From Trileptium ribeirensis (lineage: Eukaryota > Nematoda > Enoplea > Enoplida > Thoracostomopsidae): 64,000 nucleotides of DNA. The notes beneath the pieces were generated by a model, which did not search any database, was not told where the DNA came from, and worked only from the letters and a program-made list of their open reading frames with translations. Of this stretch, positions 24,970-36,565 are shown in pieces (the stretch's first letter is position 1; the number at the start of each line of letters is the position of its first letter). The translations under genes and the position numbers were made by a program. The DNA lies in assembly GCA_030248225.1 (NCBI GenBank), contig JASANE010001626.1, forward strand, positions 1-64,000, read 5' to 3'.

Positions 24970-26085
24970 GACAACCGGAGCAACCGGCATTCCGGTTACG
25001 GCAAAATCGTGTTCCGGCAAAAGGCAAAAACTATACCGGAACCGGAATTCCGGTTTAAAAATTTTATTTGAAATTGTCCACATTTTTTGCTTAATCTGTG
25101 GTCCAATCATACGATAAAATGATCAAGTTCCAACACAAGCAAACAAAATAAAATACTAATTCAGCAAATTACCCTGTAAAACGTAAGTAGACCACAATTT
25201 CAGTGAGAATTTTTCATCTTCACCCGGCTGGAGTTAGATAACAAAACAAGGGCGATGCTTGTAGCAGCTTACCCATTCAGAAATCTGCGGTATATATATT
25301 AAAATTGAACCAGTCCAACTTGATATACATAAAGTATAGATTATTGAAGTACGTAGCTGTAAGCTTGGCTAATATATATTGCGTGAAGCGCCAGCCAGTA
25401 CGCTTCTACACTTTGTAATCAGTCTACGTTGGAGTAAAGTAACATATCACCAAAGCAGCCAAAAACTGTGTTCCTGGGAACGAAAAGTGTGTATTGAAAC
25501 TGTGCGATCAGTATCAAAGTTTGTCTCAATATCTATATCAGTATCATTCTGATCAGAAAATCTTCGCCGTCATTGATAAGCACCAGTTGCCTAAACAATG
25601 TGTCGGGCCAACGATTAGAAAATTATAGTATGCATCTATATTGTCTTGTAAAACCATATAAACCAATAATTCCATGTTGACTGTAGAATAACATGTAACA
25701 AACGTATGCCTAGCAAAGCGAGACAATTAGAGATAGCGCAAAATTCTCCAGTCCACGCTCCACGCGTTACAAGATCATCCAGTTTGACGCAATTTACGCA
25801 AGTATGTGTAGCGGAAGCATTTTTCCGCTGTGAGTCCAAAAAATCGACATCTTGATCGATAAATAAATATTTTAGCTTCCTCAGCGTCTTCAAAGTCCCA
25901 TAGAGACAAGTGTCATCGCAATAAATTAAGTTTAATGTAAAATTTACTTTTAATACTTCTTAAATCAACAGTGTCTTCATTTCGACCTTCATCTGTTTTA
26001 CTTTATATAAGTTTCGAAGACCAGGTTCCGGTTCCGGATACACTTTAAATGGACGGTTCTGGTTGCTGTTTTCGGGTATTCTTTG
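24970..26085 (-). mobile_element. Degenerate hAT-like copy of the CCGGAATTCCGG family
   Basis: Oriented opposite to the intact copies. The left part has ATTCCGGTTACGGC, ATACCGGAACCGGAATTCC and a TTTTGCTT..TCTGTGGTCCAA stretch. The interior matches the other copies (CCAGCCAGTACGCTTCTACA, TATGCATCTATATT). The right part has AGGTTCCGGTTCCGGA and AATGGACGGTTCTGG. Neither the terminal CAGGGA motifs nor a target duplication survives, so it is an old copy. Confidence 0.65.
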
Positions 26086-26144
26086 CGGTGTAGGTATCTG
26101 AGTCAATTGGGTTCAATTTCATAGAGCAAAATAAGCCTCTATAA

Positions 26145-27150
26145 GATTGTTTATAACGGTTTGCAACACGGTTCTTTTAGGATGTAGGCCTTGTGTAAAA
26201 ACGGTTTTAAATAGGACGATAAGACCCGAAATACAAGAAAATGGTAATAATCTCCGCGGCGCTCGAGTTATATGGATGTTTTCGGCCTATTTTATGCAGC
26301 AATTCATCTTCTATCGATTTGTGTGCTGCATTGTCATTATTTATGCTGCAGGGCTGAATCATAATGTGTTTTTCAATGCACCCATGGGACCAAAATTCAC
26401 GAAAATGGTAACATATCCGCAAAACGTCGAACCATATGGGTGTTTTTACCATATTTGTCACCATATTTTAACCATGATTTACGCTGCAGGGTTGGCTCAA
26501 AACGGGTTTTCACTGGGCCCATGGGAGCCAAAATATGCGAAAATGGCAATATCTCGGCAAACATTCTATTTACAGTCACGGACAAAAGTAAGTGCACAAA
26601 ATACGAATATAGACGGAAGAAATTGCGCTCGATGAAGTTGCGTCCGTCCGGGTCCACAGGAAATTGCGTTCGTCCGCGTCCAAAAGAAATTGCGTTCGTC
26701 CACACCCAAACAAAATTGTGTCCGCCCTTGTCCAGGCACAATTTCGTCCGTCCGCGTCTACACTTACTTTTGTCGATGACAGCATACGGGTTATGCAACA
26801 TTCACAGATAAACGTGTGTACCCGCTGCACACTGCAGCATATTTTATAAACAGTGACCCCGATTCTATTAATAATATTGTGTTGATTATTCCTACGCAAC
26901 TTGTGCCAACAAACGCGTTTATTCATACATAACCAGTATAATTCGCGTTGAGGCAAAGCTGCAAGCTGCAAAGTAACAATCTGTAGAGCTGCCCAATTGT
27001 GTGCTGCCATTGTCATTGTTTATGTTGCAGAGTTTGATCATAACGGGTGTTTAAATACTCCCATGGGACCAAAAATACACGAAAATGGTAATATCTCTAC
27101 AACTGCTCGAGTTTTGTAGATGTTTTAGTCTCATTATGTACAGTAATTTA
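26145..27150 (+). repeat. Satellite-like family Z (locus 2)
   Basis: Several units of about 165-170 bp contain the landmarks TGGGACCAAAAT.CACGAAAATGG, GCTCGAGTT.TATGGATGTTTT, TTATGCAGCAATTCATC and CATTGTCATTATTTATGCTGCAGGG. Unit landmarks fall near 26.22, 26.39 and 26.53 kb and again near 27.07 kb. A 210-bp MITE interrupts the array at 26573. The same family, inverted, occurs at 46.93-47.56 kb and one unit lies near 14.21-14.30 kb. Confidence 0.65.
26573..26782. mobile_element. Tc1-type MITE with internal 26-bp tandem repeat
   Basis: The left end CAGTCACGGACAAAAGTAAG is the inverse of the right end CTTACTTTTGTCGATGACAG. It is preceded by TA, but the right TA is degraded (CA). It shares termini with the MITE at 16786. 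The interior (about 26632-26762) is five degenerate units of about 26 bp around AATTGCGTTCGTCCGCGTCC. It sits inside the family Z array. Confidence 0.72.
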
Positions 27151-27371
27151 TCCTTTATAAAATAAGAGCAAAATAACCGTGGATAGTATCTGAACTATTC
27201 ACGAAACATGACTAATATTCGACTGGCCAATGTGTGTGGATGCTCCTCAATAAGCTGCTGTGTCAATCTCTAAATTACATCATATGTTGAATAATGTTCA
27301 AACTCAGAACTTACCATCTTGGCGACACCAGAAGCTTTAGTTAATTATGCTGCAGCACTGTTTTATAAACA

Positions 27372-27838
27372 GTGACTCCAATTCCGCAAAAAGTGTTATA
27401 TTTTTCTTATGTGCGACGTGATTTGGAATACCATAATCAAGTTTCACCACCTTCTTATCTGTTAGAAATCGACAAACTAAAATTTTTACAACGGTTTTTC
27501 AATAAAGACTCCAAGCCCGAGTCCATATCCTTGATGTATCATACAGTGGAAGACTGTTGTACTTCAATACTGCGCCTTCAGAATTACGTAGTCTAAAGCA
27601 CGACCATATTGAGGTTTTTAAGTGGCTTAATCGAGAAATAGACTGTTGCGCCAGCCTACCAATATTTTCTGACAGTCACAATTCAAATACACGCGGACGT
27701 CAAAGAAACCATATTAAATTATATTTAATTAAACATAAATTCTGGTCGGTCTTTGCAAAATACGCTATAAGTAACCCATGGAACAAATTACCAAGCTGTG
27801 ATGGTTCACAAAGCTTAGTGGCAGCGCACAGCTCATGA
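27372..27838 (+). pseudogene. CR1-like retrotransposon RT tail, fragment with frameshift
   Basis: Two frames together give the C-terminal 'thumb and tail' pattern of CR1/Jockey-type reverse transcriptases. The first is YVRRDLEYHNQVSPPSYLLEIDKL (about 27405-27476), matching the family's 'Y.R..LEY...VW.P.....I..LE' block. The second, in the other frame (27557-27838), has LRSLKHDHIEVFKWLN, TRGRQRNHIKLYLIKHKF and YAISNPWNKLPSCDGS, matching the 'LR.D.I..(Y/F)K', 'TRG' and 'WN.LP' blocks. The frame breaks near 27.55-27.60 kb and the upstream RT domain is missing. It lies in the large intron or flank upstream of exon 1 of the minus gene. Confidence 0.72.
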
Positions 27839-28039
27839 AGCTTTCGAAAAGTGCTAAAGTCGACGTAAGTCAATTGTCGCAATACGGTAGAAATCCTTGA
27901 AAGTATATTGTGCATTTACACCAATTACTCTTTATTCTTGTAGTTATTGTTACTTAACGCTGTGACCGGATAGAATCGGAATGATATTCTTTCCGGCCAA
28001 ATACCGATTATCATGCATTTGTATAGTATATCTACAAAA

Positions 28040-28335
28040 ATTAGAAAAAGTCCCCTAAACGGGAATTTGAAAAACTGGTTATTGCAGCTTTGTTCAATTT
28101 CCATAATTTCGTTTATAAACTGAAAAATTCTTTTTCAGTTATAACGATGCCCTTTATTATTTCACTGATTAAAATATCGAAAACAAACAAAACACTGAAC
28201 TCCTTACGGTTTATAGATCAAAGTATTCGCTCAAGCTCTTGCTTATTTCACTCACTAAACTGTTGATAACAAGCAGAACATTGAACCCCGATGAAAAGAT
28301 TTTTACAAATCTCATGTCTCATAGACCAACATAAA
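28040..28335. repeat. Dispersed repeat W (copy 2)
   Basis: Matches 12.33-12.66 kb in order and orientation: AACGGGAATT, TTGTTCAATTT, TATAAACTGAA, and two AAAATATCGAAAACAA / AACAAGCAGAACATTGAACC units. Confidence 0.6.
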
Positions 28336-28761
28336 ATCCTGTTTTGATTCAAATCCCACATCCTGAAAGAAACACATAACAAAGCATTATGTACAGCATT
28401 AGAGAGGTTATTTGCTTTACAAAATGAGCCAGGCCAGACATCTACACAGGTTACTGAGATAAAATAAATACCGTGATTTTTCGGGCACTTTCGCAACCCG
28501 ACCCTCCTGGGCCAACTTTCTGGGAGGTTTTGGAATCAGGCTTCGCACAAACTAAAGGGTACAAATAGATAATTCAAGTTTTGAAATGAGCTTTCGCGCA
28601 AGCAAAACCAAAGTTCGGTTGTGCCTGTCTTCCTTAAAACAATACTAACGGACATTATCAAATTTCACCAGCATCCTGCTTGTAACAATTTTCGCCTTGA
28701 TCGATGCTCAAAATTCATTAAAAACCAACACTACTCGTGGATGTCAAATCCAAACACTTAC

Positions 28762-29006
28762 TTCTTCCAAACCCATTTCCAGTGCCCGAAGGATTAACTA
28801 CCACTGCTCCTTTGAAAGTGGCACCAATCGTGCTTTCCCGAGTAACGTTTTTAGTAGTTAAGGTAGATGGCTCGCTATGATCATCATCAGGAGTTGTTTT
28901 AACGACAACGTCGTCGTTATTTCGAAACGGCAGTAGCGACTTGGGCAAATCAATTGCAAGCTCTTCGTAAACTGCAGCAAGCTGAGCTGGTTTCGTCGAC
29001 TCGAAA
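28762..29006 (-). CDS. Exon 1 of those found for the minus-strand gene (true 5' end not located)
   Basis: A 245-bp exon. Acceptor TTTTGTGTTACAG ends at 29007; donor GTAAGT begins at 28761. It starts with one base that completes a codon, so a further upstream exon ending in phase 2 must exist. It leaves an A that joins exon 2. The peptide (about 81 residues) opens with a helical-looking segment (STKPAQLAAVYEELAIDLPK), then an acidic DDDHSEPST stretch, then a Gly/Ser-rich tail (NPSGTGNGFGR). I do not recognise a family. No upstream partner exon was identified between 29 and 60 kb. Confidence 0.75.
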
Positions 29007-29689
29007 CTGTAACACAAAATAAAAGGCGAGCCCAATATGTAATTTAAAAATGTCTATATTTCAAGTTTGAACGAAATCATCATGCTAAACTATCAATGAT
29101 TAAAACCTGGTAACATATAGTTAACATACTCAAACCAGATTTAACATGAATTATGTGCTGAGTAGACTGAAATTGGACAATTTTTCTAAGTCTCAACACT
29201 TATATTTTCCTTCAACCTGGCTAAAACGCTTAGAAATACCCAAAAACAATTTTTACTAAAATTTCCAAGATTTTTCTAAATCTTAAAAGACACAAATAAA
29301 ATTTTGGACCCATAAACAATGCCGAAAACTTCTTCAAATGCGAACAAAATTTTCCTACCTCGAAAACAATTATATTAAATATTTTTTTAAAAAACGCGAA
29401 AAAACTTTCTTGTATTTGCCTTTTTGATTTTTTCCAGCGGGAAATTGATATACATTTATGAAAGAATGAGTGGTGACAAGCGAAAACACAATTTCTAGTT
29501 CTTTATCTAAACAGAACCACAAGGCTAGGCTCACTTACACAATCAAGAGCAAAATAATAAGTAGCTTGTTGAACAATATGACATAGTGCTCGCTATTACT
29601 GGCAGTTGTTTCACGAGCGAGTAAGTAACGAGAAAATTACAAAATTGCAACGTTGTTTATCTACGAGCAGCGGTCAATTTTGGTGAGTC

Positions 29690-30110
29690 CTGTAGTTCAC
29701 GGTCAACCTAAGCACATCAAAAATTATACTCGGCTCTCCAAATTGAGGGAGGCATGGGATCCTGACATTTTCAAGTGTTTCCCGTGGCAAAAACTATGTG
29801 CACCCGGTTCGTGCCCCCTGCCAAAATTTTGGACTCCCCGTTCAGCATCTCTTGGTAAATTTTTTGTTTCCGCTCGGTAAAAAAATCCCCAACAGACATA
29901 AACTTTGATCGAAATTTGTAATAAACTTCCGTCTTGAACTCATCCATTTCGTTAATTTTGTCGAAATTTGTATCAAGATCGCTTTTTCACTCCATCAAAA
30001 GCGTTTTGAAAGGATTTACGACGCTATTTTTAACCTTTCTCTTGGCAAAATGCCCCCTTAATTCCGAACCAATGGACTCCCGGTTCATTGGTCTCTGGCA
30101 GAACTTTCAG
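29690..30110. repeat. Family V fragment (CCCCTGGCAAAATTTT-type)
   Basis: Contains CCCGGTTCGTGCCCCCTGCC followed by AAAATTTTGGACTCCCC, a pattern that recurs near 18.36-18.50, 38.2-38.4, 48.62-48.66, 58.06-58.52 and 61.27-61.42 kb. The class is unknown. The open frames here are not credible genes. Confidence 0.4.
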
Positions 30111-30614
30111 CGAATGGAAAGCACAGTGATATGGTATTGGCAGATGACAAATTTCACCAAATAATCATTATCAGTTATAGACTTAGAGTGAAGCAAAGTT
30201 TCCATAAAACGGACAAGTCCCGTCCACTCAAAAACTGAAAACACCCCAGTGTCCACCAAGCGAGGGTGAAAAAGGACAGCGCGTGGTTCATCTATGGTTG
30301 TCATTATGTTTAATCACCTGTAACAGAATTTATGTTTGAAGTTTACAACTCTAAAAACTTTACACCCTGAAGCCTTATAATGCTGGTATTATATGAGTTT
30401 AAGGAACACATATTGTGCCTGACACAAAACCTATAACAGGATATCTAAAAAGCTTACAAAACGCATAACAAAATAAGTGACTATAGACTTAATATTTAAA
30501 CGGAGCGGACGTAGCTTCATCTATAGTTACTTAATGTAATCACCGTAAAAAATGATAGATAGATATTTGTGTGAGGCAAGTAGACCTAGATGGTCCATTT
30601 TGCCTACTGGGAAG

Positions 30615-31310
30615 CTAGGCTTCCAGGAATCTTTTAGATTTTCTTACAAACTGAAGTATAGACTTAGTAGGAATAGGATCTGTGAGTTCGCTGCGATCGG
30701 TAATACCAAAAGTGGCGAATCTCAGAGTATCGTAATATTCACAATGAAATAGGAAGTGAATAGGTGTTTCTTCCGCTCGGAGACATCTTCCACATAGAGG
30801 GCTTACCGTTTGATCAATCTTATGCACATGCTTATTTAGGAGGCAGTGCCCAGTAATCATAGAGATGATGAGAAATAAATCTTTCCTATTGTACTTGCTG
30901 GCGGTAAGACCAGTGGTATCTAATAGTTGTAGCATCGTTTTTGTATGCTCCATTTGCGGTGTTTCTTCAAACTTTTTAATTATCTGTTCGTTCAGCCACT
31001 TTCTCGTCGTTATTCGCAAAAAGGAGTCCGAAATGCCGATAACGGGTTCTGGACCCACAAGTTGGGTATTTGCTCCTATCTTTGCTAATTCATCTGCAAT
31101 TTCATTTCCAGTTACATCATTGTGTCCCGGAACCCATATGAGGGTGACTTTGTTGTTTTTACATAACTTATTTAAGTTTGTTTTGCAGGTTTTTACAAGT
31201 TTTGAATTACTATTTTCTTTTGACAAGGCTAGTATGGATGCTTTGCTATCAGAGCAGATAGCTACGTCCATGTTTGCTGACCGTCTGCACAGTAGGTCTT
31301 CGGCAGCCAT
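30615..31310 (-). pseudogene. RNase H plus C-terminal zinc knuckle of the retrotransposon
   Basis: The longest intact piece of the element, 231 codons ending at a stop at 30615. It keeps the second Asp of the RNase H site (CSDSKASI) and the last one (NEIADELA). The first Asp (YTDGS) lies upstream near 31.36 kb in another frame, so the domain is broken. The C-x2-C-x8-H-x4-C knuckle near the end is typical of R1-group ORF2 proteins. The likely original role was RNA removal during target-primed reverse transcription. Confidence 0.85.
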
Positions 31311-31897
31311 TAATATTGCATATATCTCGCAGAGGTGCTATCAGTGAGGTGTGATCCATCGGTATACACTACCATGTTGAATGGATCGGTTACCGCAGTC
31401 GATACCTGCCAGTCTTCTCTATTGGACAGTTTTATGTTATGAATGATTCAATCATAGTGTGAGATCTTGTAGTAGGGGTCACATCCCACATACAAGTTCT
31501 TTGTAATCTTTGGCATGTCTTGACGCTCTCACCTTTGATGCATACATCCAGAGGTGGGAGGCCCAAGATGCGTTCCATGGCTGCTAATGGACTCGATCTT
31601 AGGGCGCCAGTGACGCAGCGACAGGCAAAACACTGGACCGAGTCCAATTGCTTCCGTGCAGATTTCACTTCGCCATACAATTACGCCATAACATAAAATT
31701 GGTTTAACAATTGCGATGTAGGTCCAAGTGGTCACCATAGGTTTGAGACCCCAAGTCTTGTCTACAGCTTGTCGGCAGAGCATGAATATCTTTTTAGCTT
31801 TTTTATCTTCTCCTGTACATGCGTGTTCCAGAGAAGTTTCCGATCTAGGGTAACCCCTAGATATTTTGTTTCGCTTTTGAGTTCCAGTTCGACTCCA

Positions 31898-33203
31898 TTA
31901 ATAGTGGGTAGTGTGAACAGAGGTAAGTTCCTTTTCCTGCTTAAAGACGACTAAGCTGGTCTTAGTTGCAATAATAATGAGATTGTTTTCTGCACACCAT
32001 GATGCAGTTGTATTTAATGGTTTTTGAATTTTTCTGCAGATTGAGTTTATGTTTCTGCCCCAGCAGAGAATAACACCATCATCTGCGTACATCTGCATGA
32101 GGTGCACCTCTTTGCTTACCTTGCGTATTAAACTGTCTACGAGTATGTTCCACAGAATGAGGGACAGAACTCCACCCTGTGGACATCCTTCCGTCACTGC
32201 TGCTTCAGTTGTCAGACCGCTATTCGTAGAGAACACAGTTCTGTTTTGCAATAAGTTATTGATCCACCATATGGTGGTTACAGGTATGTTTTTTGCTCGG
32301 AGAGCACTTAGAATTTTCCCGTGCTTGTAGAATTGAAAGTTCCTGAGATATCAAAGAATATTCCCATACAGAATTTGTTTCGTCAAGCGCTTTTTCAATA
32401 GCAAAGACTAATTTATGTAGTGCTGACTCTGTTGACCTGTTCTTCGTGTAGGCATGTTGCCCATCATTAAGAGGTGACAATTTTAAGCATTTCTTTAAGT
32501 GCTTATCTATAATTCTTTCAAGTGCTTTTAGACAGAAAGAGCTAAGACATATGGGACGGTATGACATCACAAGGCCAAGGTCTTTTCCTGGTTTTGGTAT
32601 AAAGACCACTCTAGATAGTCTCCATTCGTAGGGTACAATACCACTAGCAAGAGAGAATCTAAACTTGGCCACCAATGTATCTATGATGGCATTTGGGCTC
32701 ATATGAACCATTTTCGGTATAATGCCGTCTGGTCCTGGACTTTTGTACGGTTTAAATAATTTGAAGACATGTATGACTTCTTTTTTTACAATTATTTCGT
32801 TAGCCACGCTCCAATCTTCGCGATTCCCCCTCCTGTCTGAGAAGTAGATCTCGTGCGTTGGGTTAAGCACGCATCTTGGAAAGTGAGTTTCCAGAGGGGC
32901 TGACGTCTTTTGTGTTTCATTAACCGTGAATGAATTGTTCCATTTTACGTTACAGTGAATTGGCTTGTGTTCTGCTTTGAGTATTTTAATGAACCTCGAA
33001 CACTCTTTGCCTTCAGTAGTTTTTGCACAGAAATCACGCCAAGCCTTCTTTTTAGCGCTTCTGATTTCTTTCTTGTATTCTCTTTGTTTGTCGTTATAGG
33101 CGAGACAATCCTCCTCTTCATCACTTTTAAATGCTTTGTTAAATGCATTCCTAGAGATATTCTGCATTTTTTTTAAAGTTTCCATTCCAACATGGACTTG
33201 CAT
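31898..33203 (-). pseudogene. Reverse transcriptase domain, two frames
   Basis: Frame 1 (33203-32256) has the thumb-side linker and RT blocks up to HAYTKNRSTESALHKLVFAIEKAL. It then slips near 32.37 kb, so the catalytic motif A FFDISG is read in a second frame and motif region SALRAKNIPVTTIWWINNLL in a third. Frame 2 (32251-31898) carries GCPQGGVLS (motif B) and YADD (motif C, near 32.07-32.08 kb) and the AENNL block. All catalytic Asp codons are still visible as sequence, but not in one frame. Confidence 0.85.
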
Positions 33204-33600
33204 TTATGGGCCTATTCGCCTTTTCTGGACAGTAAGTGCAGCCGTGAGTCATCGCCGAAACAGTTGTAGCTACTGCTTCGTTCATGGTTTCTTCATTATG
33301 TATATTGGTGCTAATGTTACTATCTTGTAACAGATTACGAAAGCCAACCCAGTCACATGAGCGAGGATTTCGATATTTAGCTGTTTGAATTTGGGTATTC
33401 AGCTCAACTTGAAATGATACGTATCTGTGGTCCGAGAGTGTTAGCTCGTTTAGCACCCTCCAGTTTTCAATTTTAGCAACCATGTTGCATGTGGCGAGAC
33501 TTATGTCTATTACCTCCTTGCGTAAAAAAATGAAGACGGGCGCAGTTCTTTCAGTAATTCGAGTTCGCAGACGGTCATCCTTAAACTCCTTGAAAACACC
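33151..33600 (-). pseudogene. C-terminal part of APE-type endonuclease
   Basis: The minus-strand frame has LRTRITERTAPVFIFLRKEV, then VIDISLATCNMV and IENWRVLNELTLSDHRYVSF. This is the family pattern 'VIDLTLAS...NW.V....LSDHR.I.F' at the end of the endonuclease, with the catalytic SDH in place. The N-terminal half of the domain is absent, so the element is 5'-truncated or decayed beyond recognition upstream of 33.6 kb. Confidence 0.8.
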
Positions 33601-34192
33601 TGAAAATTTCTGGCACAGTGATGTTAGATTCTACATAAATAGAAATTCCTGAGCGTGGGAAATGCATGATCGGTGCCACTACCAAAGACGCAGGGTTACT
33701 GAATCCTTCAGGCACGGAAAATGGTTTGGGAGGAACTAAGTCTTTGCTTTGGATTTAACATCCACGATCAATATTGACGTTATCATTATTAAACGTCTTG
33801 AACAATCCTTATAAAACTATTTGAGATGCCATGAAAGTCATGCACAGTCCGGCCAAAAATAGGTGCATTCGAAATCGGTCGAAATTTTGTTTACTCTAAC
33901 TAGATCGAAATTTCGATCAAATATGTCCCCCTTATTTCTGGCCGTAGCTGTATAACCAAATAGCCGACTATAATCCTGGAAAGGCGTAATATATCCCGGA
34001 AATCTGGTACAGCGACTTTGAACCCATACAAAACCACTAAAAAGGCGTAAAATATTCGAGCTGTTCACAGCTAATACCCACATAATCTTATTCAGCGTAC
34101 CGAAAAATCTTTATAAATACCATTCTGTATACACACCCTGCACCTGAACAGAATTCATAACCCAATAAAAAAGACAGAATATACATATTTTG

Positions 34193-35816
34193 CAGGGAAT
34201 AACCGGAACCAAAATTTACCGGAACCGGAACCAGCAACCGGAACCGTCCATTAGTCGACTTAAAATGCATTAAAAATAACTTTTACATTAAACTTAATGT
34301 ATTGCCATGACATTATTGCCGTTCTGAAACTTTAAAGAGACTGAGGAAGCTAATAATGTTTATTTATCGATCAATATGTCGTTTTATTGGACACCCAGAG
34401 CAAAAAATGTCTTCTACTATACACCCTTGCGTATACTGCGTCAAATTGAATGTGCTTACAAAGCATAGAGCGAAGAATAAACGCTTTCGCTCTGTCCCTA
34501 TTCGTCTACCTTTACTACTCATACGTCTGTTAGATGACGTTCTGTAGGAAACTTGAAATTATTGGTTTATAAGATTCAGGAAAAATTAATAGATAAAAAG
34601 TAATTTTCTGATCAGTGGTAAGAGGCACTGTTTAGGCTAGCGTTGGACAAACAGTGCCTGTCAGTTAGATGATAAATATGATTATTTTCTAATCAGAATG
34701 CTATGAATGAGACAAACTGTGATGCTGCACGCACAGTTTCAACAAATACAGTTCATTGCCAAGAGAGCACTTTCTGGCTGCGTTGCAGAAAACGTTACTT
34801 TACTTCAATTTAGGCTGGTGCTTCTACTTCAATTCTATTTACCAAGTTTACAAGCGCACAGGCTCGTGCTTGACGCAATTTATGTTAGCAAAGCATACGC
34901 TAAGTACTTCTATGTAAGCCATACTCTGTTACCGAGTTGGACCGGTTTAATTCGAATATACCCCACAGACTTATGAATGTGCAAATTAGCTGCTGCAAGC
35001 ATCGACCTGGCATTGATTTGTTAACAAACTCCTGCAAATTATTATGAAAAATTCCTTCTGAAATTATGTGCCCTACTTACGTTTCACATAGTAAACTGTT
35101 TAGTTAATCTTTTCTTTTGCTTGGTTATATTGGAGCTTGGTATGTTTGGATCACAGATGAAGCAAAAATGTGGAAAATTTCAAACCAGAATTCCGGTTCC
35201 GGTATGGTTTTTGCCCTTTGCCGTGTAACTGTTATATTGCTCGCACAGTTTCAATAAATCCAGTTCATTGCCAAGAAAGCAGTTTTTGGCTGCGTTGTAG
35301 ATAACGTTACTTCACTTTAATTTCGCGTGATTTACAAAGCTTACAAGCGCACTGGCTGGAGCTTGGCGCAATTTATATTAGCCAAGCATACGCTAAGTAC
35401 TTCTATGTAAGCCATACTCTGCTGCCCAGTTGGACTGGCTTAATTCGAACGTAATCCGGAGACTTCTGAATGTGTAAAATAGTTGCTACAAGCATCGACT
35501 TGATTTTGATTTGTTAACAAACTGTTGCAGGTTATTATAAAGATTTCTACTGAAAGTATGTGTCCTACTTACGTTTCACACGGCAAATTGCTTAGTTAAT
35601 CTTTTCTTTTGCTTGGTTGTATTGGAGCTTGATCATTGTATAATATATATTACATATTTTTGAATCAGAGATGAAGCAAAAATATGGAAAATTTCAAACA
35701 AAATTTTTAAACCGGAATTCCGGTTCCGGTATGGTTTTTGCCCTTTGCCGGAACCGCAACCGGAACACGATTTTCGCCGGAACCGGAACCGGAACCGGAA
35801 TTCCGGTTACTCCCTG
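34193..35816 (+). mobile_element. hAT-like element with perfect 8-bp TSD (ATATTTTG) and internal duplication
   Basis: Begins CAGGGAATAACCGGAACC at 34193 and ends CCGGAATTCCGGTTACTCCC..TG at 35816. The 8 bases ATATTTTG precede (34185-34192) and follow (35817-35824) the element exactly. An interior block (TTCATTGCCAAGA..TTGGATCACAGATGAAGC) is present twice, near 34.74-35.22 and 35.26-35.76 kb, so this copy is longer (1,624 bp) than the 1,162-bp copy at 51612. An 8-bp duplication with CAG-type ends is diagnostic of hAT elements. No transposase remains, so it is non-autonomous. Confidence 0.88.
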
Positions 35817-36486
35817 ATATTTTGGTAATAGAGTTCATCGACCTTAATTCCATTGAAAACATGAAAAAACGTGAAATATTCGTGGTGGCGTCTAGACCAC
35901 CACAAACCATCGTGTTATTACTTATAACTTATATAATTATAGTACAGGGTTTTTTTCAAAATGGACCATCGGTCCGGCTTAGGTCAGGCAAATTTATTTG
36001 GGGTTCAGACCTAAAACGATGGGTCCAGACTTACAATTTTTGGCTGGAGAATTTCACGAAATTTTACACAATAAAGAAACTTAATTACGAAACGCAATTT
36101 GACATTATTACAAATAGATAAATTAGTCTCTGCCTGTCCCAGGCCAGAATAAACGAAGAGGGCCATCCGTAAACCAGCAGCAATCAAGTATATACAGATG
36201 TAAGCCCAAACGGCTGAAAGCCTACACTTTGTAATAGATTTTATTTTAGCAGGTCCTATGCGTCCGAAGCTGAGACTGCCCTGGGTCCACCGTGGGTCCA
36301 GCAAAAATTTTTTGGGTCCACGTAAAAATATTTGGGTCCAGACCCATCTGTGGAACCAAAAACCCTTGAATATAGACCAGATCTCGAATAGTGGATTCCG
36401 GATGCGAAACTTGCGTCGCGAGTGGGCGGCGAAACGCTGGCATATTTTTAAGCCAACATGATAGTTTGGCAATTGGCATATCAGAA

Positions 36487-36565
36487 AATGTCGACAGAGG
36501 TGGAATTCGAAACCACGACCGTAGGCTTTACCCATCTTTTGACAAATAACCATTAAACCCCAATT
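36487..36565 (-). repeat. tRNA-like sequence, possible SINE head
   Basis: Read on the minus strand: TTTAATGGTTATTTGTC resembles a tRNA A box, and about 35 bases later GTGGTTTCGAATTCCACCTC resembles a B box inside a T arm. The 5' acceptor strand does not pair with the 3' side, so it is not an intact tRNA gene. A tRNA-derived SINE or a decayed tRNA is the best reading. Confidence 0.35.

Larger units (their letters stand above)
30615..33600 (-). mobile_element. Non-LTR retrotransposon of the R1/LOA/I group, frameshifted and 5'-truncated
   Basis: Read on the minus strand, the domains are in order. The C-terminal end of the APE-type endonuclease has LSDHRYVSF. Reverse transcriptase follows with VVFIPKPGK, SYRPICLSSFCLKALER, a displaced FFDISG motif A, AVTEGCPQGGVLS and MYADDGVIL. 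Next comes the WGLKP..YGVIVW connection. RNase H has YTDGS, an EIYAI-type Glu, CSDSKAS and VPGHNDVTGNEIADELAK. A C-terminal CGRCLRAEETPIHFLFHC zinc knuckle ends at 30615. RNase H after RT points to the R1, LOA or I lineages. Frameshifts near 32.34-32.38, 31.9, 31.7 and 31.3 kb make it inactive. No poly(A) tail or target duplication was found. Confidence 0.88.

Noticed and set aside
36487..36565. Intact tRNA gene
   Set aside because: A- and B-box-like words are present but the acceptor stem does not pair and the anticodon arm is not formed; downgraded to a SINE-like remnant.
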